A stretch of 64,000 bases of DNA from Rhinopomastus cyanomelas (Eukaryota > Chordata > Aves > Bucerotiformes > Rhinopomastidae), in the NCBI GenBank assembly GCA_013400115.1, contig VXBP01008602.1:62001-126000 (forward strand). The letters are read 5' to 3'. The notes under the pieces were generated by a model. That model had not been told where the DNA came from. It saw only the letters and a program-made list of their open reading frames with translations, and did not search any database. The position numbers and the translations under genes were made by a program. This document shows positions 35,061-46,529 of the stretch, piece by piece (the first letter of the stretch is position 1; the number at the start of each line of letters is the position of its first letter).

Positions 35061-36510
35061 TTATTTAATGAGAACATCTATGCTGACATCTCCACGTCTC
35101 CCCATCTCCTCTGAGTCCTGGTTCCAGTTGGAATTCTTTTGTAGAGGTGCAGACTGCTGTGTTGGACTGACTCCATCTAAGACCAATCGAACTTCTGAAA
35201 GTCTTTGTTCTTTCTTTGCCTCTTGATGTGGCTCTGAAAAACTTCACTGAAGAGTTACAGCTCTTTTCTTCCCTTTCTTCCACCTACTGTGACTAATCTT
35301 GGGAGATAGCATGGGCTTAATTATCTGGTAGTCTTCCAGCACACAGACTGTGCTGTGAATTAATCATGTTATTCAATGAGTAATATTCCTCAGAGGTATT
35401 CCTGGCTACTTGGAACTGGATTTCTGTTGATTAGGAGCTGCAGGTTAAGGAAGGCACATGGAGAAGATGGGTTTGCTTAGGTTTCTTGACAGCTGAATTA
35501 CAAGAGTTTAGCATCTCTAAGGAAACTAATTTTCATGGTCCCAGCAGTAAGGACAGGAGCAGAAGGATCTCCTTCCTGTGTGCACAGAAATATTCATGAA
35601 GATGTTGAGATTGCTAGGCTGGAGTGAGAGCACTCCATCAATAAATAAAGAGCATCAGTATCTTATGTCATTAGTGAGGAAGGAGTGACATCTCTTTTGC
35701 TTCTATTTCCTTCTATTTTAGAACGTTCAGGTTATAATATTCAACTCAAAAAGACACTTGAAGAAAGTTTCTGAGGATTGGATTAAAAGAAAGTACTTTG
35801 TGTTGTCCTGAAGGAACCCATTAAACTCAGTGGGTGATAAGCAGCTGCATAAAACTTTCTAAAACTTTCCTAATCCCCCTCCGTGGGCCCCTCAGTGTCT
35901 GAGGCAGCTGGCTGATGGATTTGAAAGTCCTGACTTTGGGCAGGGGAGGTCCTGGCCAAAGGTGGGGAATGCAGGTTCCCCAAGAAGAAGATGTAGGAGG
36001 AAGGAAGTAGAGCAAGCTGCTGGATTTTCAGCAGTCAGGGATGGTCACTGGGTCAGAGCTTTGATTCTTTTTTTCGGATGTAGTAGTGGTCTTAAAAGCA
36101 ACTAATCCAGTACTAATAATGAGATAAACCCTATCTAGCTACTTTGGTGTCTGTTTTCTCTTACACAGATAAGAAGGGAACAACTTCTAGACTTTTCTGA
36201 CTGATTTTCCTGCAAGAATCTCCCACCCTCTGCAGATTTCCCTCTTCAAGTCATCTCCTTGTTTGCCACTTACTTAAGGTTTAGGCAGCCTGCAGGCTGT
36301 TGCTTGAGTCCCAATCTGAAAGGGATCTCGTTGGAGGGCTACTAAATATCCTGGAAGCTGGAAGATGCACATTGCCAAGTCTTCCAGCCCCTGAACTGAG
36401 CAGGTTATGTTATTGGGTAAGAATTGCAGGTGCCTGCTCCGTTCCATCTCATCAGGGTACCAGAGTCACGGGCTCTGATGCAATTCAGACACAATTTCAT
36501 TCTGAAATAC
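35061..36510. other. Single-copy noncoding sequence, 1.45 kb
   Basis: Nothing recognised. Confidence 0.4.
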
Positions 36511-37198
36511 AACTCAGAGAGGGACCTGGCAGTGCTGGCTGGCTGACAACTGGCTGAACAGGAGCCAGCAGGGTGCCCAAGTGGCACGAAAGGCATCCTG
36601 GCTTGGATCAGCAATAGCGTGGCCAGCAGGACCAGGGATGTCATTCTCCCCCTGCACTGGGCACTGGGGAGGCTGCCCCTCAAGTACTGGGGGTAGTGCT
36701 GGGCCCCTCACTTCAAGAAAGAGACTGAAGGGCTGGAGCAGGTCCAGAGGAGCAACGAGACTGGGGAAGGGACTGGAGGGAAAGGCTGATGGGGAGAGGC
36801 TGAGGGAGCTGGGGGTGTTCAGCCTGGAGAAGAGGAGACTGAGGGGGGACCTTCTCCCTCTCTCCAACTCCCTGAAGGGAGGTTGTAGTCAGGTGGGGCT
36901 CCTGGGGATTTGGCTCTTCTCCCAGGCAACCAGCACCAGGATGAGAGGGTAGAGCCAGAAGCTACCAGGGGAGGGTTAGGCTGGATGTTAGGAAGCCCTT
37001 GCCCATGGAAAGGGTGATCAGAGCCTGGGATGGACTTCCCAGGGCAGTGGTGGAGTTGCCATCCCTGGAGGTTGTTGAAGGACAGCCTGGCTGTGGCTCT
37101 TAGTGCCCTGGTGTGGCCGCTGTGGTGATGTTAGGTGCTGGGCTGGGCTGGCTGAGCTCAGAGGGCTTTTCCAGCCTCAATAATTCAGGGATTCTGTA
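36511..37198 (+). mobile_element. Group B CR1, 690 bp, reaching into ORF2
   Basis: Sense copy that starts in ORF2 (actcagagagggacctggca, ggcatcctggcttggatcag) and runs through ggaggctgcccctcaagtac, gagctgggggtgttcagcct, ggttaggctggatgttagg and gcagtggtggagttgcc to aattcagggattctgt. The 123-codon frame at 36581-36952 reads ERLRELGVFSLEKRRLRGDL, the ORF2 C-terminus. Confidence 0.92.
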
Positions 37199-37922
37199 AT
37201 TAGAGAGGCAGCATTCCTGCCTGTGCAGACTGCTCACACCTCCCCTATAAAGCCTGCCACTGAAAGTGATGCTCAGCCCAAGACCTTGCTGCTCTGGTTC
37301 ATCAGGAGAGGGGTGGGAGAGGAGGGGCTTGGCAGACAGACTCCTGTTCTGAATGACTTTACCTGGAGGTAATCTTTTCCGCCAGGCTGAGTCTGACATT
37401 AAAAATGGAAGAGGCCAGGGACATTTTCCACCCAAAGCTCAATGGAAAGTGGCAGGTGTCAGATTTTTGCAAATTTCTTTCCCTTAACTCGCAGACTTCT
37501 GCTGACAGGGACTTGAAGGCTCCAACCTGGAAGAGCTCCAAACGAAATTTCTGCAACTAACTTAAAATACAAAATATATCCTGTTTTTTAAAATGGGAAG
37601 GACAAAAAGGTTAAAGTTGGAAATAGAAATTATTCAGCTTGGAGAAGCAGTGTGGGGGGAGAATCCTTGTTTATGCAGTTGTGCAGCACTAGTCAGCTGG
37701 AGATGGGCACTTGTGTGCTGGTTTAGCCATTCATAATCCTGTGCCTTTGCCAGAAGTACTCAACTTGGAGCAGGATTTTCCTTCTTTCATTAACTACATG
37801 CACATGGGGAAAAGTGATTGCCTGGCAGATCCTTTGGATAACCCCTCCTGGATTACCAGCTGCACCTTCTTTTGTCTATTAGATTGAAATAGGGTTAAAA
37901 TAACCCCCTGCAGCTACAGGCT
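37199..37922. other. Single-copy noncoding sequence
   Basis: Nothing recognised between two group B CR1 copies in the same orientation. Confidence 0.4.
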
Positions 37923-38368
37923 GGGGATGAGTGGCTGCAGGGCAGCCTCACAGAGAGAGACTTGGGATGACTGGAGGTTGAACAGGAGCCAGCAGTGTGC
38001 TCAGGTAGCCTGGAAGGCTACTGGCATCCTGGCTTGGATCGGCCTGAAGTGAGGTTGCAGTCAGCTGGATGTCCAACCCAAGCAGGGTTGTTCTTCTCCC
38101 AGGCAAACCATGACAGGACAAGAGGGCAGGGCCTGAAGCTACCAGAGCAGGGTTTGGTTGGATGTTAGAAAGGCCTTCTTCATGGAAAGGGTGATCAGAG
38201 CTTGGAATGGACTGCCCAGGGCAGCGGTGAAGTCTCCACCCTGGAGGTGTTGAAGGACAGCCTGGCTGTGGCCCTTAGTGCCCTGGTGTGGCTGCTAGTG
38301 ATGTCAGGTGCTGGGCTGGGCTGGATGGGCTCAGAAAGCTTTTTCTAGGCTCATTCTGTGATTCTGTA
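37923..38368 (+). mobile_element. Group B CR1 with internal deletion
   Basis: Sense copy with ggcatcctggcttggatcgg at about 38,023, jumping straight to cctgaagtgaggttgcagtc. About 250 to 300 bp present in the sister copy at 36,511 is missing. The 3' part (gactgcccagggcagcgg, aaggacagcctggctgtgg, attctgtgattctgt) is intact. Confidence 0.9.
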
Positions 38369-40028
38369 TCTTGTACTAAGCTAAGTCTTAGTACTCTGCT
38401 CTTTCTTCTACCATCCGATGAGGAACAGATGCTGCAAGTGGATTCCAAACATAGGTGACTCATTTCCTGCTGCTGACAGTTACGTGATGGATCTGTCTTG
38501 GGCAACACTTGTGTCTTTTGTCATGGCAATAAATACAATGGAATTAATTAACCCTGCAGACTAGGGCTGTGAAGTTACGCAGCCCAGTTTAGATCGTGAT
38601 GGGAGACACTCAGTGCTTAGGCTGTGGTGCTTGGGAGCTTCTGTTAAGGTGATGTTTCAACAAGCCTAGGCTTCATGTCAGCTTTCAGCCAGCACTCTGA
38701 AGTTGTGTGTGAGTTCCCACATGAGAAGAGGGAATGTCCTTCCCTCTCCACCTCCTGCTGCTGCCTTCTGCGAAGAATGAACTAAACTCAGATACTAGAG
38801 CTTTGATTTCAAAGCTGCGTTAGCCTGAGCTTGCAGTCTGAGCTCCACAGGTAGGAAGGCTCCTGGTGTATTGATTGCCCGAAGGAAATGGCTTTGCATA
38901 ATAACCAGTTCAGTTTACAGCTGGGGGAATTAATCTGTGTACGATACCCTAGGAGATGCTTGCTTGTACCTGGACAGGAACCAGATGGAGCAACTTGCTT
39001 TCAGGCTCTTGCAGCTTTGGATTACTGAAGCAGAACAATGTTTGAAGGGAATATTCTCACCCAGACCCCTGAATGAAGGGCTTCTGTTAATAAATGCAGG
39101 AGATGAATTGCATCCATGGAATATCAGAGTGTTCCTGGTTGGTTTTATGGGAAGGTTTTCCAAGGTAGGTAATGGGGTAGAGTCATGCAAGATTGTGAGG
39201 GAGGAGATGAGAAAGGGAGTTTCCTGGCTCACTGACAATGGGATTGCTCTGTGTCATGTACTCTGAGCTGTTGGAAAACCTCACAGACTGTGGTTTTAAC
39301 TTCATATTAGTTAAAAATGAAAGTTTGAAGTTCTTTATTTAATAAGATTTTCTGCTCCAACTTTTAATTCCAGTTGGCCATGGGCAGGTAGGTTTTCTTA
39401 CTGAGGTGTTCATAGCCTAGGGTGATAATCCCATTCCACCCTCAACAGCATGCTCTAAGAAAAAGTAATTGTACATAGAAATGAGTGAATGAGTGAATTA
39501 AAAATGTCCCTACAGGCATGTTTAGTGATATCACTGTGACACCTTGCTGTTGGAAGTTAAGTAAGAGGTGAGGAGGAAATACCTTGTGGTGTGGCCACTC
39601 ACTAGCTGGAGTCACGAAGCAGGTGTTCTCTACTGCGGTGCCGGGCCACGCGTGGGCATCTCCCCTCCAAAGCACGTGGGTCCCATTTGCAAGCAGAGTT
39701 CTGGGTTAAATCATGGTGGTACGTGTCTGTTTAGGATTTCTTTTATATAGGTGCACCCCTTCAACTCTTAGCTGGGATTTTTTCCGAGTCCAATTGTGTT
39801 AGGCTTGTTGTCTCCCTGGGGAGAGCCCCTTTTGCTTCGTTAAGGTAGTCTTTTAGAAGCCACCTCGAAGCACCCTGTTAATCACCCCCATGCCCAGCAC
39901 ATTGCACGTTATTTTAGGTTAGGTTTCCCATATCACTTGACTTCTGGATTTAAATGTTGAGGTGTTTTTATTTCTACCCCTCTGCCTCACATCTTATTGG
40001 GTAGAAGTGAAGAAATTCACACTCTAGA
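38369..40028. other. Single-copy noncoding sequence
   Basis: Includes a possible 5S-like fragment (38,555-38,640). A 109-codon plus frame (38937-39266) is opposed by a 102-codon minus frame over the same DNA; neither is recognised. Confidence 0.4.
38555..38640 (+). other. Possible degenerate 5S rRNA-derived fragment
   Basis: gaagttacgcag matches the 5S box A region (GAAGCTAAGCAG) at 10 of 12 positions. gatgggagac 17 to 27 bp on is identical to the 5S box C core, and a final ggtgctt resembles the 5S 3' end. Spacing between the boxes is about 7 bp short. It could be an old 5S pseudogene or the head of a 5S-derived SINE such as the AmnSINE type. It is not a functional 5S gene. Confidence 0.3.
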
Positions 40029-40192
40029 TCACAGAACTTTAGGGATTGGAAGGGACCTCAAAAGATCCTCCAGTCCAATCCCCCTGCCCACCACAGCAGG
40101 ATCACCTAGACCAAGTCACACAGGAACACATCCAGGTGGGTTTTAAGCATCTCCAGTGAAGGAGACTCCACAACCCCCCTGGGCAGCCTGTT
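40029..40192 (-). mobile_element. Group A CR1, 165-bp 3' end
   Basis: Left end cacagaactttagggattgg, then aagggacctcaaaagatcct, ccaagtcacacaggaacaca and acaacccccctgggcagcct. It carries a small extra ccca/ccac insertion in the ccctgcccaccacagcagg segment. Confidence 0.9.
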
Positions 40193-40870
40193 GATGTTCT
40201 TGTGAAACCAGACTTCAGTGGTGGTGCCCTCCTTTGAAGGGAAGATTCATCTGTTACTCTGCAGCTGGCTCCATGAGCTTTAAGTCCCCTTCTCTGGCTG
40301 GAAATTGCAAGCAGAAGCTGTTCAGCTCATGGAATTCCTAGGCAATATTGTTCTGAAAACACTGCTGTTGAGGTTTGGCTTCCTGCCCTTCCATCTAGCT
40401 GCTCCCCATGTGTTACTATTCTTATTCTTTTAGATTATAATTGTTTCTTCTAAGTTTGGTAACCTGAGGATACAAAGTCGAAGTTCAGGGAGGTAGGCAA
40501 AAGAAACCAAACCATCAGCCTTGTTCTTTCCTCTTGGGGAATTGTTTGGGGGCTTTTTGCCTCTTCTGTGTTTAATGTTTGTTGTGAACTTTTAAACAAT
40601 GTGTCACAAGGTGTTGCTGTGAAAGCCAGCAAGGCTCTCGCTGAAGAAGTTGCTCAGTGTTCCAAGTGTAGGCAGTTTTTGGTTGCACAGTCACCCAGGC
40701 TTAGCCCGGGAGGGCAGCTGCTGGTGGGTAGCTCACAAGGCAGCAGAAACCTTCAGCTGAAGATGCTGAGGATGGTATTTCTGAAGCAGCAGTTCTTTTG
40801 TCATCATAACACATCCTATTCCTCCACTACAAGGTTACTCATGAGTCTTGCCTTTAGCTGTGTTGTGCAC
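40193..40870. other. Single-copy noncoding sequence
   Basis: A 187-codon plus frame (40568-41131) begins here in unique sequence and runs into the CR1 at 40,871. The N-terminal part is unrecognised, so the frame is a chance fusion with the repeat. Confidence 0.4.
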
Positions 40871-41376
40871 AGTTGTGTCCAGTTCTGGGCCACTCAGTTC
40901 CAGAGGGACACAGAACAGCTGAAGAGAGTCCAGCACAGACACAAAGATGATGGAAGGGAGCATCTCCCTGGTGAGGAAAGGCTGAGGGAGCTGGGTCTCT
41001 TGAGCTTGGAAAAAAGGAGACTGAGGGGTGACCTCATGAATGTTGATAAATATGGAAAGGGTGGGTGTCAGGAGGATGGAGCCAGGCTCTGCTTAGTAGC
41101 ACCCACCAATAGGACAAGGGGCAACAGGTGAAAGCTTGAACATAGGAGGTTCCACATCAGTCTGAGAAAGAACTTCTTCCCAGTGACGGTGACAGAGCAC
41201 TAGAAGGGGTTTCCCAGGGGGGTTGTGGAGTCTCCTTCTCTGGAGACATTTCAAACCCACCTGGACATGTTCCTGTGCAACTTGATCTAGGGGATCCTGC
41301 TGTGGCAGGGGGACTGGACTGGATGATCTTTCGAGGTCCCTTCCAATCCTTAATATTCTCTAATTGTGTGATTCTC
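40871..41376 (+). mobile_element. Group A CR1, 506 bp, ORF2 C-terminus readable
   Basis: Sense copy. Its frame reads FWATQFQRDTEQLKRVQ then EERLRELGLLSLEKRRLRGD, matching the end of CR1 ORF2. The 3' half has gttgtggagtctccttctct, ggactggactggatgatc and a degenerate tail (taattgtgtgattct). It is truncated at its 5' end, so it cannot move by itself. Confidence 0.92.
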
Positions 41377-41510
41377 CCTGCCTAGGGCAGAATGAAGTCT
41401 AAAGACTAGAACAAGGGTGCTCGATCAGAGCAGAAGTCCAGAAGATGCAGTGTTCTGTGTGATGCTAGCTGGCAGTAAAAGCTTAGTGGGTGATGATAAG
41501 AAGCAGGAGT

Positions 41511-41612
41511 GTTGTATATGTGCATATGTAAGTATCTATAGTCCGTGTATGTGCATAGATAAGCATATGCAGTGTGTTAGTGTGTATATATATGCATATA
41601 TACTAAAAGTGA
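41511..41612. repeat. Degenerate TA/TG-rich microsatellite-like patch
   Basis: Alternating purine-pyrimidine sequence such as gtgcatatgtaagtatc and gtgtgtatatatatgcatat, with many imperfect palindromes. It is a decayed simple repeat. Confidence 0.6.
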
Positions 41613-41889
41613 CTAAGTGTATGAAGCAGACAGTGTGACCTTTTCATTGCCCCGGTGCCTTACAAAAAGTCATTTGGAGATTTCTTGAGCCAGATGCTCT
41701 AACTTCCTCTCAATACTTGATGGTTAAAAAAATTGAACTCAATGGAGCTGGGGAAACTAGAATAAGATCAACCCTACTGTTTTCATCTAGTTTGTTCATT
41801 ACTCTTTTCCTGTTTGGTGCAAATAAATAGCTCAATGTTTTATCCAGCATCCCAAGTCACTGCTTCTGCAGTTCTACTCAGTTCTGCTT

Positions 41890-41965
41890 AGAACTGCTTT
41901 TCAATAAGATGGTCTATGAACATCTTCAGAACTGCTTTTCAATAAGATGGTCTAGCAACATCTTC
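41890..41965 (+). repeat. 38-bp tandem duplication (two copies)
   Basis: Units at 41,890-41,927 and 41,928-41,965 both start agaactgcttttcaataag and end catcttc. They differ only at two adjacent positions (tatgaac versus tagcaac). A recent local slippage or end-joining duplication. Confidence 0.92.
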
Positions 41966-42700
41966 TCCTGTAACAGGGTAAAGAATGTCTGTGCATCACC
42001 ACAACTGATTTCCTTCGGATGTTTTGTCTGTTTTCATTCCTAGTGCTGTGTTGTTATTGTGCTTAAATAGATTTACACCCTCTAGTAGCACAGACAACCA
42101 CATCTATAGTTCTCTATTAATGGCAAATTGGCCCTTTAACTCAGAGCCCTGTAAGAAGTTGAGCTTTGCATGTTCCTTCAGTACCTAGCACTGAATTATT
42201 TACGAGTGACCTTCAAAAAGTAAAGTGAAAAAGAAACTCAGTTAATGGAGATGCTTCCAAAATGTAGATATCTTCCGCAAGGGTGCTGTGTGTCTGTTTG
42301 GAACTGAAGCCAAAACACATCTGGGAGATGATAAAGCAAAAAGCTCTTTGGAACATAAATTGTAGGAACTTGTGTCCTGCTGCCTGTGAGCAGAGGGCTG
42401 CTGGGTGGTCTAGCACGTGGGATGAGGGGGAAGCAAGTTCTGCTGTTGTTAAGAATGCAGATGGAGCTTTTCTCTTCTGCTCCTTCTCATTCTTCATAGT
42501 GATAAGAAAACAGTGAGATAATTGACTGAGAAGCTAATTTCTGGGAGAAGAGGACACTTGATCTCTGATTTTGCTCTAATCACCTGAAGAAGGATGTTTC
42601 TGGTTTTGCTGACAGATGGAACAAGCCATGGTGTAACCCAGGACTGACTTCAGCACAGAGTTTAAATAGGAGAGACCTTGGCCTTTTGGACAAAAGGACT

Positions 42701-42894
42701 GAACTTCTTCACAGGGAGGACAACAGAGCACTGGAAGGAGCTGCCCAGGGGTGTTGTGGAGTCTCCTTCACTGGAGATGTTTAGGACCCACCTGGATGTG
42801 TTCCTGTGTGACTGGGTCTAGGTGATCCTGCTGTGTCAGGGGGATTGGACTAGATGATCTTTTGAGGTCCCCTCCAATCCCTAATGATCTCCAT
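42701..42894 (+). mobile_element. Group A CR1, 194-bp 3' end
   Basis: Sense copy from gaacttcttcacagggagga through gagctgcccaggggtgttgt and ggattggactagatgatctt to ccaatccctaatgatct. The tail is short and the flank starts at once. Confidence 0.9.
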
Positions 42895-45112
42895 GAGTTT
42901 TTGGCAGCAGCTTTTCTATCACATGGAGTTGGCTGTTCTGACTCTTGGGTTTTCCTTCACCCCCACCTTTTGTTCGACGGGAGAATTTTGATCACTTCAC
43001 TGAGTGATTGGAGTTCTTCATCCTCTCATTTTGACTGAGGTTTGAGGGGGGAAGAAGAGTGAGTTCCAGCCACTTTTACCCTGTGATTGGACAGGCAGAG
43101 AAAGGTTGCTTCTAAAGAAGTGCTGACCTGCTTGCTGGTGTCTGCTGGGCGTTATGGTCTGTGTGGTGGGGGCAGATGTCCTTCTGCTGAAACAACGTTC
43201 TCCTGTGCAAGCAATAATAAATGTGATGGGGTGACCTACATAAACAGGGAAGACACTTGCTCTCCCTGTTGTGCATTTTGTTCAGTCACTTCTAAGTGAA
43301 GGCTTTGCTGATCCTGGACTGTTAGCTGTGAGCTGGCCCTTACCTTGCCTCCCTTCAGCTGCATCTCCATCTTGCTCAGGTAGGAACGTTGAGTGGTCAG
43401 AAGCTGGGTGGCAGCAGCTGCCTCAAAGTCTGAAGCCAGTGCTGGTCCCCACAGTCTCTGTGGAATCAGCTCAGTGCCAAGGACAGCAGTCACTATTCTT
43501 TGTTTCGTCCTCTTTGCAGGGAGACCTGGTACTTCCCAGACTGTCCCACTCCTTGATGTAAAAAATTGGTTACCCTCAGAGTGTGGGGAGGGAATGGAGG
43601 AAGGGGAAAGGCTGATGTGGAGGGAACAGCAAAGCCTTGTCCTCTTTGAGACTCTAAGAAACTAGCTATAAAGTGCAGCCTTTTCTCTGCACTGTCAAGG
43701 TGAGGTGGTCTGTTGCTTGTTCTGTTGCCTGATGCTCCATCCTGAAAGCATCTTCATTCAAAGGTCTAGACTGACAGCTCTGCAGCCCTCAATTTATCCA
43801 CTCCTCAGAATAATTTGGCAGCAGGTTTGACAGGACCTCACTACAGTGGAGTGATTGGAAGGGAAGAAAAGGGGTTGAAGCAGTTATGTAACAGAGAATG
43901 AAGACAGAGCATGACCTCAGGTGTCTCATCTACTGATCAAACGGGTCATGTCAATGCTGTGATGTGAATTTAAGGCTCAGGAACTGGATTTAGTGATATC
44001 TGAGCCTTCTAGCCCTGCATGCTTTGCATGTGGTTAAGCCCATGCAGCCATGGGAGCTCTTGGAGCTGTCCCTTGACACTGGAGTGCAGAAGTTCCACAC
44101 TCTGCTGAACAGAACTTAGAAGCCTGTTAAAAGGAAAAATGTGTTTTGGGCAGATATGGAAGTTGTTGCAGCTAATGTCACAGATACTGTGTTTTTTCCA
44201 GTGTCTAACCACAAAAAGGAAAGGAAAGTGTTGCTTACTGAATAATTCACTGACGCTGCTCTTTCAGGACTAGTGCCTCTCCCTAGTCACTGGACTATCA
44301 GCACTTCTGCTTTCCTGTAGCTTGTGTGTTGAAATCCTGGTTACTGCATGTTAATGTTTGAGTTGTAAGGTCAGATGGAGGAGCAAGTTGCAAGAACGTT
44401 GTTGTAACCAAACACCTGCTTTCATTTTCTAGAGGAGCTGCCTTGTGACAGTGAGAGGCAGAAAGAGAGCTGAAATTGCTTCCTCTGCCACAAATTCACT
44501 GTTGAACTGATGATAGATTTCAGAACTGCAGTGGAACATGGAGTAATGTGGTGTAAATTTCATGCTGACCAGCGTCATGGAGGAATCTCATTAGGATTCA
44601 TTCCTTAATTTGCAAAAACTGGGAGTGTTGCCCCATTTGGTTTCATGCCCTATATTTGCTGGGCTTGGTTGTCCTTCCAGTGGCAGGCAGATCCACCCAC
44701 CATCTTGCAGAGGGCTTCTGCTACCCATGGATGTGCACACACACCACAGAACATGGAACATTTGCCTGTGACTTTTTTTTCCCCTTCAGTTGGTAGGATG
44801 CTTGTGATTGCTGGTGGTTTGGGAATGCAACCTACTCCTGCTCTTGTGTTTTGCACAGTGAAGTAGAAAATGTCACCTTGTTTCAGATTCTCCTCTGTCA
44901 CATTGATTACAATGGTCTCAGAGAAGAACAGAATGATTTTAACAGCAGAAACCCAAGATTCTTGCAGCTTTTATGCTCTGCAGGAAGCACCAGAAGTGGT
45001 TCAGCTTGGTTATCAATATTCAGTGGAGGTGCAAATAACACGAGACCATTTTTAAATCCCATTCATCTAGCAGTGAGAGAGAGTTTGAAATTAGGGACAC
45101 ATTTCAACCTGG
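42895..45112. other. Single-copy noncoding sequence, 2.2 kb
   Basis: Several frames of 70 to 96 codons on both strands (43087-43665 and 44645-45135) have no recognisable domains. No repeat family or RNA gene seen. Confidence 0.4.
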
Positions 45113-45537
45113 GGAATGGAGCACCTCCCTTGTGAGGAAAGGCTGAGGGAGCTGGGTCTCTTGAGCTTGGGGAAAAAAGGAGAATGAGGGGTGATCCCAG
45201 TAATGTTGATAAATATGGAAAGGGTGGATGTCAGGAGGATGGAGCCAGGCTCTGGTCAGTGACATCTAATGATAGGACAAGGGGCAGCAGGTGTGAGCTG
45301 GAACAGAAGAGGTTCCACATCAATCTGAGAAGGAACCTCTTCCCAGTGACGTGCCAGAGCACTGGAAGGGCTGCCCAGGTGGGTTGTGGAGTCTCCTTCT
45401 CTGGAGACCTTTAAAACCCACCTGGATATGTTCTTGTGCAACTTAATCTAGGGGATCCTGCTGTGGTGAGGGGATTGGACTAGATGACCTTTCAAGATTC
45501 CTTCTAATCCCTAATATTGTTTGATTCTGTGATTCTT
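45113..45537 (+). mobile_element. Group A CR1, 425 bp
   Basis: Sense copy beginning at the ORF2 end (gagcacctcccttgtgagga, gagctgggtctcttgagctt). It includes aaatatggaaagggtggatg, gaagaggttccacatcaatc and ggattggactagatgacc and ends tgattctgtgattc. A minus CR1 starts 210 bp on, giving facing 3' ends. Confidence 0.92.
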
Positions 45538-45747
45538 TTTTCCAGCTTTGTGTCATGGTGGTGGGGGAATCATCTAAGTAGGTGCCACACTGTGCTCAGA
45601 CAAGTGAGGTAAAGACAAGGGCTCATTTAAAAGTGGGATTTGAGTTTTGAAGATGTTTAGTATTAGTTGATTGAAAGGTGGCTAGACTGTGGTGTTAAGA
45701 TGGAGTAACACAGGATGTGTCTACCTGTGGAGTTTTGACCATAATTT

Positions 45748-45895
45748 AATCACAGAATGGTTTAGGGTGGAAGGGACCATAAAGATCATCTAGTTCCAAC
45801 CCTCTGCCATGGGCAGGGACATCTCCCATTAGACTAGGCAGCCCAGAGCCTCATCCAAACTGGTCTTGAACGCTTCCAGGAAGAGGGCAGTGTAC
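45748..45895 (-). mobile_element. Older short CR1 3' end
   Basis: Left end aatcacagaatggtttaggg, then tggaagggaccataaagatc, ccaaccctctgccatgggca and cccagagcctcatccaaact. Diverged. Confidence 0.8.
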
Positions 45896-46423
45896 TTCTC
45901 TGTATAGTTTACATTCAGAATGGAGGTTTCTAACCTTGATCCTTATCTGGTGGTTTGCAGTGGGCACCATCTTTGCCTGTTAGAGACCTGCATGTATTTC
46001 ACTATGGAGTGTGTGTCTGTGCACATCTGTGCCCTATATTAACACACAGGACATGTTGTTGTTGCCTTAGCATTCTTTCAACTGCTGTCACGAGAGAGTT
46101 AAAGATGCTGTTAAGCTTCTCTAAAGAAGTCAGTCGGTATCACTGAGCTAATAGGAAACACATTTCTCATCAGTTGTGTTCTAACAGAAAATCAGAGTGT
46201 ATTTATCTCTTGAAGGTGGAAAAAGACACATCTCAGATCTTGAGATGGAAAGAGGGACCGAGAGAAGGAAGACAATGGTCTATTCTGGTCATTAAATATT
46301 GAGGCATGTGTCAGAACCAATGTAACTGATGGCAGTGCTCCTCATGATGCTGTTGTTAGGAAAATTAGGGCTGCAGAGGAGATGGAGATGCACAGCAGGT
46401 TGAAGGCTCTGGGGCATGACACA
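45896..46423. other. Single-copy noncoding sequence
   Basis: Nothing recognised. Confidence 0.4.
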
Positions 46424-46529
46424 CCTGGCCATGTTCCTGTGTGACTTGGTCCAGGTGATCCTGCTGTGGCAGGGGGATTGGACTGGATGATCTTCCCTTC
46501 CAACCCCTAATGATTCTATGGTTCTATGA
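46424..46529 (+). mobile_element. Group A CR1, 105-bp 3' end
   Basis: Sense end: ccatgttcctgtgtgacttg, gtggcagggggattggactg, gatgatcttcccttccaac (the usual tcgaggtc is deleted) and gattctatggttctatgac. Confidence 0.9.

Larger units (their letters stand above)
41377..42700. other. Single-copy sequence with two small repeats
   Basis: Holds an AT/GT-rich patch (41,511-41,612) and a 38-bp tandem duplication (41,890-41,965). No gene recognised. Confidence 0.45.

Noticed and set aside
38937..39266. 109-codon plus frame with a protein-like hydrophobic pattern
   Set aside because: A 102-codon minus frame covers the same bases and no family was recognised; chance is the simpler explanation.
40568..41131. 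187-codon plus frame
   Set aside because: The right half is CR1 ORF2 C-terminus; the left half is unique DNA without recognised domains, so it is a chance read-through into the repeat.
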